Below, in pieces: positions 24,212 through 35,367 of a DNA stretch of 64,000 bases. The notes under the pieces were generated by a model, which was given only the letters and a program-made list of their open reading frames with translations, had not been told where the DNA came from and ran no database searches. Every line of letters begins with the position of its first letter. Position 1 is the stretch's first letter. This DNA is from Rhynchosporium graminicola (Eukaryota > Ascomycota > Leotiomycetes > Helotiales > Ploettnerulaceae): assembly GCA_900074885.1 (NCBI GenBank), contig FJUW01000060.1:62001-126000 (forward strand), given 5' to 3'. Both the position numbers and the translations under genes were made by a program.

Positions 24212-27200
24212 ATGTTTTCTGCCAAGTTAATAGCTGCTGCGGCGGCCTCTCTCTCTCTGATGTCTTCAGTCATGGCCGACTATAACCCAGCTTCTCAAGC
24301 TAATGTGGCTTTGTACTATGTATGAAAATTGTACGAGGAAAAGAAGATCCATCTGCTAACGTTGGATTAGGGACAAGGACCAAACCAAAAACCCTTAGCG
24401 CATTACTGTGACTCTTCCAGTGTCGATATTATTCCTATTGGTTTCATCAACATCTTTCCCAACCTTGCGAACGGCCTCGTCGCAGAGAACTTTGGAAACC
24501 AGTGCTGGGATGGAAATTACACTGGACCGGGGTACAATAATAATGTGAACCCAAAGAACGACTTCCTCTACAGGCAATGCCCGCAACTTCAAGAGGATAT
24601 CTACTACTGCCAAACTAAGACCAAGAAGAAGATTCTGCTGTCTCTTGGAGGTGACGGAGGAAACTACAAACTTAATGGAGCAGCTGATGGAAAGTTCCTT
24701 GCGGAGTTCCTTTGGGGAGCCTACGGGCCAATCGACTCTAGATTGGGTAAATTGGCAAAAGTTCGTCCTTTAGATCGTGGATATAACAACAACAATGCTT
24801 CGATGACTGTTGACGTCGATGGTTTCGATTTTGACATTGAGAGGGCATCCACTGGTATGTCAGAACATCATAATCATAGGACTTTGCTAATTCTCAACAG
24901 ACAATCAGGCCGGGTACATCGCAACCATTAAGCGTCTTCGTGAGCTGTTCGCCGAGTACAAGATCCAAAACGAGTGTTCGAAGACGTACTTGATATCTGG
25001 TGCACCTCAATGTCCTCTTCCAGAGGGCAACATGGGACTCACTATTGCCAATGCCCAGTTCGATCTGCTCTTCATTCAATTTTACAACAACGGAGCTAAT
25101 GGATGTACTGCACGTAATTGGATCACTAAGGGTGACTCTGTTGATGGTTTCAACTACAACAAGTGGGTTAGTACTATCGCCACGGGTGCCAGCAAGAATG
25201 CAAAGCTTTACCTTGGTCTTCTTGGCTCTTCTACTGCTGGCGTTGCTGGCGATTATCTTACAGCCATTGAAGCCCAGACGCTGATTAATGCATACCACGG
25301 CAAATCACAATTTGGAGGTGTAATGCTTTGGGAAGCTACCTACGCTGAGAACAACTTTCCTTCCAGTTTCCCTGGAAAGAACTATTACCAGATCATCAAG
25401 CAGCTCTTGACCCAGTAAGCATTCTTTGGTATTAGCAAAATTTGATTTAAAGACCGTCTCTAACGTGTCTAACAGGTATGCCCCCGCAATCACGGCACCT
25501 GCAACAGTTTGCTCCACCACGGTTTCTTCCAGCAGCTCCTCGACTGCCAAAGTTTCCTCAACTTCGAAGCCTGTTTCGATCAGCAGCAGCTTTACTTCAT
25601 CCAAGATCACAAGTACTTCCTCCTCGGAAATTTCTTCTTCAACTATTAAGCTATCAAGCTCATCAAGCGTGGTTGCTACTTCTTCTTCAGCGGTCTCATC
25701 TTCGACAATCGAGCCAAGCAGTTCATCTTCGGTTCCGGTAACAAGCCCGTCAAGCCAAACATTACCGGCCACCCAAAGTATTTCTATCACCAGCAGCTCG
25801 GCGTCCCCCACATCAACATCAATTCCTGTCTGCAATGTTGCTGGATTCGCCCAAGTAACTGCAATTACCACTTTTTTCAACAATGATGGATCTTTCAACT
25901 TTGCTCAATGTCGGGTCCAATGTCTTATGTTTGGAACAACCGGTACTTTCGCATCTGGAGGAACCCTCTGCGCATGCTATCCAGGATCAGGTATGTTACA
26001 TCTACGATATACAACATCAGCATTGCGGTGAAAATTTCCCAGGCCCCTAGCACTAAGACTAACTTATATAGTGGTCGATACCGTCACACCCGCACCATTA
26101 AGCGAGTATATCTTTTCGGATATCAACTGCTTGGGAGGACCTTCCATCTCGTCTTCCTCTTCGTCTTCAGTCCAGCCAACCAGCTCATCGAGCGTGCTGA
26201 CTAGCTCTTCTTCAATAGAGCCAGCCAGCTCATCGAGTGTGCTCACTATCACCTCTTCGGTCGAGCCAACCAGCTCATCGAGTGTGCTTACTATCTCCTC
26301 TTCAGTCGAGTCAACCAGTTCATCGAGCGTATTGACTAGCTCTTCGGTTGTTTCGTCTATCCCTTCCTTGACGGCCCAGCCAACAAGCTCGTCCAGCGGA
26401 ACACCTCTTGGTACCCAAACTGTTTCTACCACCATTTTCTCACCAACCTCCACGTCGACCCCTGTCTGTAATGTTGCTGGCTTCGCTCAAGCCACTGCAA
26501 TTACCACTTTCTTCAATGATGATGGATCCTTCACCTATGTTCAATGTCAGGCCAAGTGTCTTTCGTTCGGACAAACTTTTGCCACCGGCAAGACTCTCTG
26601 CGCCTGCTATCCAGGATCATGTATGTTGTATCCATGAAGTTCTAGATCGGCCTTGCGGTGTATCACAATTGATATTTAAGGCCTAAAGCTAACTCGTATA
26701 TAGTAATCGATACAGTCTTCCCAGTTGCAACTAGCGAAATTCTCTTTTCGGATATCAATTGCGCAGTAGGACCTCCCAGCTCGGCTAGCTCCAGCCTAGT
26801 GTCGACATCAAGCATTGTCTCGATCTCAATTTCAGATTCCTCATCATCAGCTTCCGTAACTCTTACAAGCCAATCATCAAGTACTGCAGCGCCATCTATT
26901 ACCAGCAGCGCAGATGAGACGTTCATTACTCCCAGTTTCAGTTCCACATTCAGTTACGATTCTACGACATTAACATCATCAAAAAGTCAAGAGGTTACAC
27001 CCACCCCAAGCTCCAGCTCCCAGTCAGAAACCAGCACGTTGTCAAGCAGCTCCGAGGTCGTCACACCCACCCAAAGCTCCAGCTCCCAGTCAGAAACCAG
27101 CACGTTCTTAAGCAGCTCCGAGGTCGTCATACCTACCCCAAGCTCAAGCTCCCAGTATGAAATCACTACCTCTTCATCAGTTGAGCTTACATCAAGCACC

Positions 27201-28165
27201 TCATCGGGACCTGTGATTACAACCACCCCTATTTCGTCCTCCGCCAGCTTCACGCACTTTTCCAACTCAAGCACAAGCGCCGGAATGACAAAAATTTCCT
27301 CAACTGAGGTGACATCTCTCCCAACCACAAGTAGCACAACGACATACACCACTTCCACTGTAAGTTTGGCTTTTCTATTTCAAAATTCTTGATTTCATGT
27401 ACTGATTAACCCTAGGTTTGCACAACGATTGTGTCAACTATCACTGCTTGCCCGCCGTCAGTCACAAACTGTGGAGTTGGAAGCGTAGTTACCAAGACAA
27501 TTCCTTTGTATACCACTGTCTGTCCTGTGACCGAAACAAAGACGCCAATGGGGAAGCCAAGTATGAGTGCTGTCCCTACGTACAAGCCAACTGGTCCGAT
27601 CACAAAGTACACCACATCGACCGTCTACACGACTTCAATTTACACTATCACATCTTGTGCTCCAAGTGTGACAGACTGCCCCTCGAAACTCGGTCACGTT
27701 ACTACAGAAATTATCATCGACTATACAACTATCTGTCCAGTCACCGAAAACGCGAAGCCAACCCCAAGCACCCACTCACCAGCTGTCGAGAAGCCAGCAT
27801 TCATAGGCGCAGCAATCCCACCGAAGCTAGTCCACGAGCACGAGCAACCCACCACAGTGCTCAGCAGCACAACTACAAGATACAGGACAATCAAGATGGT
27901 CAAATCAACTGCGACGATCATCCCAGTTCAATACCCTACCGCTGTCCCCTATCCCTCTGGTCCAGTTGGACACATCGTAGGATACCCAGTCGGTAGCAGA
28001 ACTGCAAAGCCAACTGCCCTGGCGCAAGTGACTAGCTCTGCAAAGGGTGCAGAGGGCACTAAGACTCCTATTCCTGTGTACGCTACTGGTTCTGCTAGTA
28101 ACTCCAGAAGCGCTATTGGTGTCATTTTTGCTGTTGTTGCTGGTGTTGCTGCGTTCATATTGTAA
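24212..28165 (+). CDS. GH18 chitinase with two Apple/PAN-like modules and GPI-type tail
   Basis: Seven exons (24212-24319, 24371-24854, 24901-25414, 25476-25990, 26072-26620, 26704-27359, 27416-28165) encode about 1191 residues. After a signal peptide ending VMA, residues ~24-345 form a class III chitinase domain. It contains the catalytic motif DGFDFDIE, with Glu193 as the expected proton donor, and SLGGDGG earlier. Ser/Thr-rich linkers then alternate with two ~80-residue six-cysteine modules (from about residues 488 and 673) that share CNVAGFAQ, AITTFF, DGSF, QC...C, LCACYPGS and FSDINC; their layout resembles fungal PAN/Apple-like domains. Each module is interrupted by an intron at the same place. 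The C-terminus has two related Cys/Thr repeats (ITACPPSVTNC, ITSCAPSVTDC) and ends in a hydrophobic stretch (AIGVIFAVVAGVAAFIL) after small residues, as for GPI attachment. It probably remodels chitin while bound to the wall. Confidence 0.9.
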
Positions 28166-31100
28166 GTGAATTATTGATCGTAGAGAAAAAGAGAGATGGG
28201 TGAATGGAAGTTTGGATAAGCATATATACGTAACTATGCTATAATTTCCCTTATATCTATACCATATGCTTATTTTGTTCACCTTATCTCACTTGCATGC
28301 ATGTGCCAAGTCCTGGTAGAGCATCAAAATTATGTTAGTGATCTATATGATAAGATGATAGATTTCTTGTTTCCCAAGCTCAAACTTGATATAAGTTTGG
28401 TTAGGTGGATAAAAAAAATATACAAATCTTCCTATCGTTACTAGTGAATATGAGGCTAGGGTAGATTAGTCTCGGGCGATTGAAGACCTGGCAAGTGCAG
28501 TTTGATATCGCAACTTGACTTCAAAATCACAGATATATCCCAGGACATTACTATAACAACACTTCAATGTCACGCAATAGCTTGATAACTGTGCTAACAC
28601 GCAGATAATAAAACGAATCTACTACGATATGTGAAGTAATTGCTTCGAGGAAGATGATTTGGCCGAGCCTCGTAAACCTATCGTGGCTTAAGATAAGTTA
28701 TGTGATGCGACTGGAGCGTCGATGTCACGTGACTCTCTCCAAACCTGCCGCCTAGGTACCGCAAGGCAGTTGTGTACGGGAAATGCGATGGAAGGAATCA
28801 TGGTTTCTGGGTCTGGCCCGAGATATATTGTGGCTAGATATTCAGTGATAGCTGACACATGTCTATGGACCATCTGATTATGCCTGCAATTCTAGTTACT
28901 ACCATATTTCTGGACATTTTCAATAGTTAATTAGGACTGAAAGTGAAGCTGGTGTTGATATCGTCAATAATATCTGTGGTTCAGGCTGTACAGTCGCCAC
29001 ACCTGGTATGACATATGATGACCTTCCTTGGAACGTTTACTAGACAATATATCAGTATTATCATGTTGAGTGAGGCTTGGATCGAATGAGAATAGCTTGA
29101 AGCTCCTCTTGTGCAGTACTAACATCTTTATTCTTCCTCTTGCTATATCCAGATATTTCCATTTGCTGCGTCGCTACTCTCTGGTACCGACATTAGCATA
29201 CCCGGGCCAGTCAACTCATCGAAAACGGTATTTTGGTGTCCATAGCTAGCAGGGCCTTAAATTCCTCTTCATTGTATGGTGGTGTCCGCAGCATCGCCAG
29301 CTTGTTAATCGTTCAGAGCAGACCATGATGAATTCATAGCTGCACGCATCTCGATGATCATCGCGGGAGTAAGGGGTTGTACGACTGAATTGTTGAGTCC
29401 AGTAGAAGTTGCCTTGCTTGCTGATTGCACCTAGAACACCAGAACACGGATCTGTGGCTGAAGGCAAGATAGCATATCGAAAGTTTGTCTGAAGTTGTTA
29501 GGCAATCATCAGCTGCTCGGTGTATTGTGGGCTCCGAGTCCTTGTGATCATTATTGTGGTGGAGGTATTGAGGAGGGAGCTCTGCTGAGATTGAGAGAGA
29601 TTCGGTTGAGTTAACGAAGACCAAAGATGGGAAATGTGAAGGAAAGTTTTCGTGACATTGTTGTGACCTGGCGGTTCATGGCAGAGGCGACGGAAACGAA
29701 TAGTTTATGCGATCCTACCGTACGAGACCCTCGAGAATTTGGACAATAGAATAATAATCTGACTTAGACTGCTGTAATAGGTGTTTGTGGCGTCCAGTTT
29801 GAGCTAATATCTTAGCTTTGAAAGACAATTGGAAAACGAGCGAGATAAACGCATTTTGGATAATCATGCATGTTTACGTATTATGAAATGGAATCAACTG
29901 AGCTTCTTCAACGACTGAATTTAATGACATTTTCGTACAGCAAAGACAGTGACGAAAATGACAATCGAAGCGATCTTTTCGAGACTCGGCAAGAGAACCG
30001 ACAGAGAACTTCGAGGGACGCTCCTGATAGTTTTCCTTATGGATTCCAAGAAATCCACTCGAAGCTCCTATACGACCGTAAGGGCTACCATCCACCAAAG
30101 CTGGGTCAATGATCGATCATCAGGATGGCAGTCCAAATCCGGCTGCCGAGCAGGTAGAATGGTTCATCCCATAAGATCAGTGCGGCCTAGAACTTCCAAG
30201 AAAATTTCCAAAAGAGACGAGAAAGTATCTCAAGCTAGGGTAGTCATATCTAAGCAGATATCGATGTGTCGCAGTAAAGGTAGGAGTAGAAATCCCGGGG
30301 AAAGCTCTGTTCGTGGACTGTTCCGTGGGAGAACTTTATGAAGGGGCGACATACTATATGAACATGCGAGTCAGTATACCAAGGCCCGCAACTGAGCGCA
30401 TGGATGAAATTTACCGTTGCGGAGAGCCCGTGGCATTAAAGTAGAAGCAATATCAGGTTTAATTCCTAAGCTGAAATCGATGTTGATAGATACTCTCACC
30501 CCCCTCCCTCCCTCCCCCCTAATTACTTGTAAAAGTGGGTCAAATCCATGATCCTAAAACTCCGAGTGGTTATATGCCCTGGTATGCCTTAAAGCAAGGG
30601 TCAAAAACTGGTCAAATCTGAGGATGAGGCACCTAAGAAAAGTTCAAGAATCCTATAGGTTGCTCGACGTGTTACTCTTACTGGCGGAACACCCCTATTA
30701 TCCTACCTAGGTACCCACAGAGTCTCAATAGATTGCCCACAAAGTATCCAAAATTACAAGTAAGTAGGGGAGAGTACGAAAGTACCAAAGGTACAAGTAA
30801 GCTATCGCACTTCCGTAACTTACTTGGTCCGAGAAATTGGCGAGTCGCTTTGGAGCACGCTAAGAAAAGGGTCACTACTCCTCCAAGCCTGGAAAAACCC
30901 CACCCCATCCCGAGCCCATGAATAAGAAGTGATGTCTAGACATGGCTATTATTGCAGACTGGAAAACTGCTGAGCTGTTACTTTTTGCTTTTTCTACTAC
31001 ATTTAACTCAACGATGGAGCTGCCTCATGGAGGCATTTCGCCCGACCTGCATCTCAAGTCTGTCACTTACTCAACTCGCAACGTCACGCAAATTGCGGTG

Positions 31101-33169
31101 GAGAAAAGCGCCACCCCACAGCTCAGCTGTGCTTGAGGCTCCGATAAAAGTCCATGATCATTATTGGTATTACATTTTCGAACAATGCATTCGTCGGTTG
31201 TTGCTACAAAGGCTGTTTCACGGGAACATGAGCCGGGCTGTTACAGCTTCTTCAATACGAACGGAAGGTCGATATCACCAACAGATAATTTTATCTGCAA
31301 CCACTGTCAGCTGAGACAGTCTTGACACCTGCGGCCGGCATGGAGAAAAGATCTTCCTGCGATTCTCCCCACACGATCTTGAGTTGGGTGCGGGTACTTT
31401 CTCCACAGAGAGGCTTGCCACATCCTCCTGCATGTAAAAAAAAAACACCACTAGATTCAGGCACTTGAAAGACGTGGCGAGCCAAATTCGTCTAGGCCAG
31501 GTGATTCGATGCTCAAAGTCGTCAAAAAGTTACGGGACCTTAATGATTAGTTGAGGTATTGTCCGAGACATATTTGTGACCTTATTTCCGATCTGCGACT
31601 TTAGAGTATACCTTGGTGCTTCCCGGTTGGCAAAGATGAATATTTGCCTAATCTCAAGAAGTTCCGTGTTTTCTGGTTTCTAGTAGCGCCAAAACATTGA
31701 AAGTTGTGTTACTCTTTGCAACTTTGCAAGAAGCTGTCAGGCCGCGAAATTATGCAACTGATGGACGTTGACAAGAGGCACCAAGCATGTGATGCAAGAT
31801 GCTAGCCCTAAGAGCACTCTTTTTAATGACGCGGCACTAATCTCCAAGCACTTCTCCTGTCTTTGATTATTCTGATCGTTGTTACCGCCACTAAAGTATA
31901 TCGGATGCCAAGATCTCAGGGACACACTCAAAAACCCCGGGGCCTGGACCAAGACCCTGCACATTGTGGAGATCAACGATTTCCCCACAATGAAAAGCAA
32001 ACCTAAACCTTCGGATTCCCCCCAAATGAGAGGCTAGTCTCCCAATTAATGTAAAGTGGATTTGGCTCATCTTCCTTTCAAATGCATTTCGCTTGTAGCG
32101 TATCTTGAGGTCAAAGAGGTCAGCAACGTCGCCTGAGGCTTGGAAGGCTGCTATGCACGTCGGGTCTCTTTGCGGTATAGCGTTCTATTTCTGCCACTCA
32201 CAAGCTCCCAGCAGCAATTTTAAGATCCCCAAGCTTCTAATATCGAGTAATTAAAGAAGCATGCTTACTGTCAATCAATATGCCACGTCCTGGACGGAGA
32301 GCAACATCCGCAGATCATAACTGGAGATGCGAAGTGCAGAAAAAGGCGTCACAAGCATCTCTGTCTCTCACGCAAAAAGATCATGTTTGCACCAACAGTA
32401 GAATGTCGAGGACAGGCGGGCAGCAGCTGAATAGCTGGTTGGGTTGGATTTACCTGTATGTCGCCGCTGCCTCGGCTGTGGAGGAGGGAAAACATTCGCT
32501 TATTCGTGCCAAGCCACTAGGCATTTCTTTGTCTGAGCTGTCTGAGGCGATCCATATCACATATCCCACTCCTGCCCATAGCGCTATAGCATCAATGTAC
32601 AGTTGTCTATTTCTGTGGGGTGGTCCCCTAACACCTCCACGCGAGTCGATCGTGCATCTGCATCCCGACCCAGCCCAGGGTTGTTCCAGCACCAAGCATG
32701 AACTGTTTTTCCCATCACCTGGTCGTCTTGATTATTATCGAACTTCGCTATCATACCCCATATACAGACCCCCCCCCCCTTTTCGGCCGTTACCTACCGA
32801 ACCCCAGATTCTCCATCACTTGAATCTGCATGAGCATCACAGGGTTTCGTGGCGGCGGCAGACTCCTCAAGCTGGAGCACATCGTCTGATTTACCAATCA
32901 TCGGCCTAGTCCTGTATCTGAGAGAACCCTGCAGCCATCGGCCACACATGTCAGCGTAGTGCCCGCGGCACGTAATCAAATCTCTCTCGAAAATAGATAT
33001 TGAAGCCGTACCAACAGAGACTTGCTTCCATATTATTTCGGACCCTCCAAGTAGCACATAGATATTGTACCATCTTCTACGATTTGCACTCCACCCATCA
33101 GCTCTATATTCAGCCCTTCGTCCAGATTCTTTTCGATGATCACAACTGTCGGTATTTCCACCAGGCGAA
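28166..33169. other. Gene-poor interval of ~5 kb
   Basis: Apart from a repeat remnant at 28490-28690, no feature is convincing. A 75-codon ATG frame at 29888-30112 (DLFETRQENRQR, SFPYGFQEIHSKLL) has no relative I know. A 209-codon frame at 32280-32909 runs through a poly-C tract and a low-complexity proline stretch and is probably chance. The last several hundred bases are the leader and promoter of the Zn2Cys6 regulator. Confidence 0.4.
28490..28690. repeat. Dispersed remnant related to the 39.4-40.8 kb tandem array
   Basis: TATCGCAACTTGACTTCAAA here aligns with TATCGCAACTCGATTTTAAG at 40261, and the match continues to a shared GACATTA. Most differences are C/T or A/G transitions. A second block near the end (GAGCCTCGTAAACC) matches TAGCCTCGAAGCC near 40415. 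Confidence 0.65.
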
Positions 33170-35367
33170 ATGTCAAGCTCATCCCCAGATGCCTCCCCGA
33201 CCTCTGCCACTGGAGGCCGCAGGACATTTTCCATATCCAGAGACAAGTTCAACATCGACCTCCCATCTCCTCGTCTTCAACTAGTCACGAATGGCAATGG
33301 TGTCAACGGCAATGGGATCTTACACTCACCGAATCCACTGAAGTCTCCAAGCACTCGCCGAGTGCAGAACTTTTCACGTGAAGGCATTCTAGGCTCAGCT
33401 CAAAAAGCAAGGAATCTTTCACAGTCGTCCGGAGATAGAGAATCCATGACAAACGGTGTGCAGCACAGAGCGACAAGTGATGATGGGATTAATCCATTGA
33501 AGAGGAGGAGTACAGATGCTGGCATCGATTATCCAAGGCGTAGAGCCACCATCGCTGTAGGTTCACTGGATGTATGGGGGAACATGTAGCTACTAACTGG
33601 CTGCAATAGTGTGAGATTTGTCGATCTCGAAAGTCCAGATGCGATGGAACGAAGCCCAAGTGCAAGCTCTGCACCGAACTTGGGGCAGATTGCATTTATC
33701 GAGAGCCCGGGATCAAGCTTGATGCCGGAGACAAGCTTATCCTTGAACACCTCACTCGGATCGAAGGCTTACTGCAGAACAATCTCATCGGACAAGCTTC
33801 CAACATGGCAATTTCCACTGGCTCGCCATCAATCAATGGGGCAACAACGATCAGCAATGAAGATATCTTGATGCAGAGCACTAGCAATTTTGTGTCCATG
33901 ATTCCCGCCACAGGTCTTGGCACCTGGACCACCCCAACAAATATCTCAACTATGCCAAAAGTACACACGAATGCCGCTCTCCATCTACTTCAGTGGCCTT
34001 TGATTCGAGATCTTGTATCTAGACCCTACGATCCCCAAATTCTGCTCCACCTTGAAATGGCACGTGAACCTCTTGTCCTATCTAAGACACCGTGCTTGGA
34101 CTTGTCGAATACCTCGGCATACATTGAAGCTTTCTTTTCCAAAGTAAATGTCTGGTATGCGTGTGTTAATCCCTACAACTGGACGAACCACTATCGCATT
34201 GCATTGTCCAATGGATTCCGAGAAGGACCAGAAAGCTGCATCGTCCTATTAGTTCTGGCCCTTGGCCAAGCTAGCTGTAGTTCGAGCATCTCTAGAGTCC
34301 CACCCAGCGAGGATCCACCTGGACTTCCTTATTTCGCTGCTGCATGGGCTCTACTCCCTGGTCTCATGACAAGAAATTCGGTACTTTCTGCTCAATGCAC
34401 TGTCCTGGCTTCAGCTTATCTCTTCTATCTCGTTCGACCCTTGGAAGCCTGGACGCTTCTGAGTAGTACCAGCACCAAGCTCCAGCTTCTTCTCAGTGCA
34501 CCAGGAAGAGTACCACCTGGCCAGCGAGAGCTCAGCGAACGAGTTTACTGGAACGCACTATTATTCGAGAGTGATCTCCTCGCTGAGATGGACCTTCCAC
34601 ATTCCGGAATTGTCCAATATGAAGAGCTCGTCGGGCTTCCTGGAGGCTTCGAGCCCGAAGAAGAAGAAAGTGTTGGCAGAGACGAGCTATGGTACTTCTT
34701 AGCCGAGATCGCCTTACGACGACTTCTCAATCGTGTGAGCCAGCTCATCTACTCAAAAGATTCTATGGCATCGACACAGAGTCTTGAGCCGGTTGTAGCA
34801 GAACTCGATTTTCAACTGGCGCAGTGGTACGAAAGTCTACCTGTCGCTTTGCAATTTCCATACAGCCGAGCCATGCTTGCCGACCCCGTCCTAACTGTAT
34901 TACGTTTGCGATACTTTGCTTGCCGAACTATTATTTTCAGACCTTATATTCTCGCCGTGTTGGACAATGAGCAAGCAGCCATGGATCCATCCGTCCGTGA
35001 AAACTGCCGCAAATGCCTTGAAGCTTCAATCCGACAGCTGGAGCATATCACTGCACAGTAAGAACCAAGCACTCATCTTTTGGCGGATCCGCTAACACGA
35101 AATAGTCACGCAGGTCACATGCCATACTTGTGGCAGGGAGCTTTGTCTATTGTGTCCCAAACTCTTCTTCTTATGGGCGCCACTATGTCACCTTCACTTT
35201 CCAGTATTATTGCTACGCTTGTTCCACATATGGATACTGTCGACCAGATTATCAATAACGTAGTCATGGAAATCGAACGCTATGCTCATCTAGCCCCTAG
35301 TCTCAGTCTCTCCGCCGAAATCATTCGCGAAGCTGAGATGCGACGCCGCAGCTACCTGGGAGGATAA
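33170..35367 (+). CDS. Zn(II)2Cys6 fungal-specific transcription factor
   Basis: Exons 33170-33556, 33610-35057 and 35106-35367 (introns of 53 and 48 nt) encode about 698 residues. Residues 1-129 are Ser/Pro/Asn-rich and end in the basic RRRATIA. The binuclear cluster begins at Cys130 with spacing C-x2-C-x6-C-x6-C-x2-C-x6-C (CEICRSRKSRC, then CKLCTELGADC). A short coiled-coil-like linker follows (LILEHLTRIEGLLQNN). From about residue 245 there is a fungal transcription factor middle homology region, recognisable by FFSKVNVWYACVNP, CIVLLVLALGQ, YFAAAWALL, ARLLNRVSQLI-like helices and RYFACRTIIFRPYI. The protein should bind DNA, probably CGG half-sites, in the nucleus. Target genes cannot be inferred from its isolated position, with about 5 kb free on the left and repeats on the right. 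Confidence 0.92.

Noticed and set aside
25305..26453. Long minus-strand frames (197 and 129 codons) rich in Glu/Leu/Val
   Set aside because: They are the antisense of the chitinase's Ser/Thr-rich linkers; the codon bias of those repeats removes antisense stops.
29949..30341. 130-codon plus-strand frame rich in Arg/Ser/Lys
   Set aside because: It overlaps another short frame (29888-30112) in a different phase. Neither shows domains or splice support, so neither was called.
32280..32909. 209-codon plus-strand open frame upstream of the Zn2Cys6 gene
   Set aside because: It runs through an 11-base C tract and low-complexity proline stretches, has no domain, and lies in the presumed leader of the next gene. 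It is probably chance.
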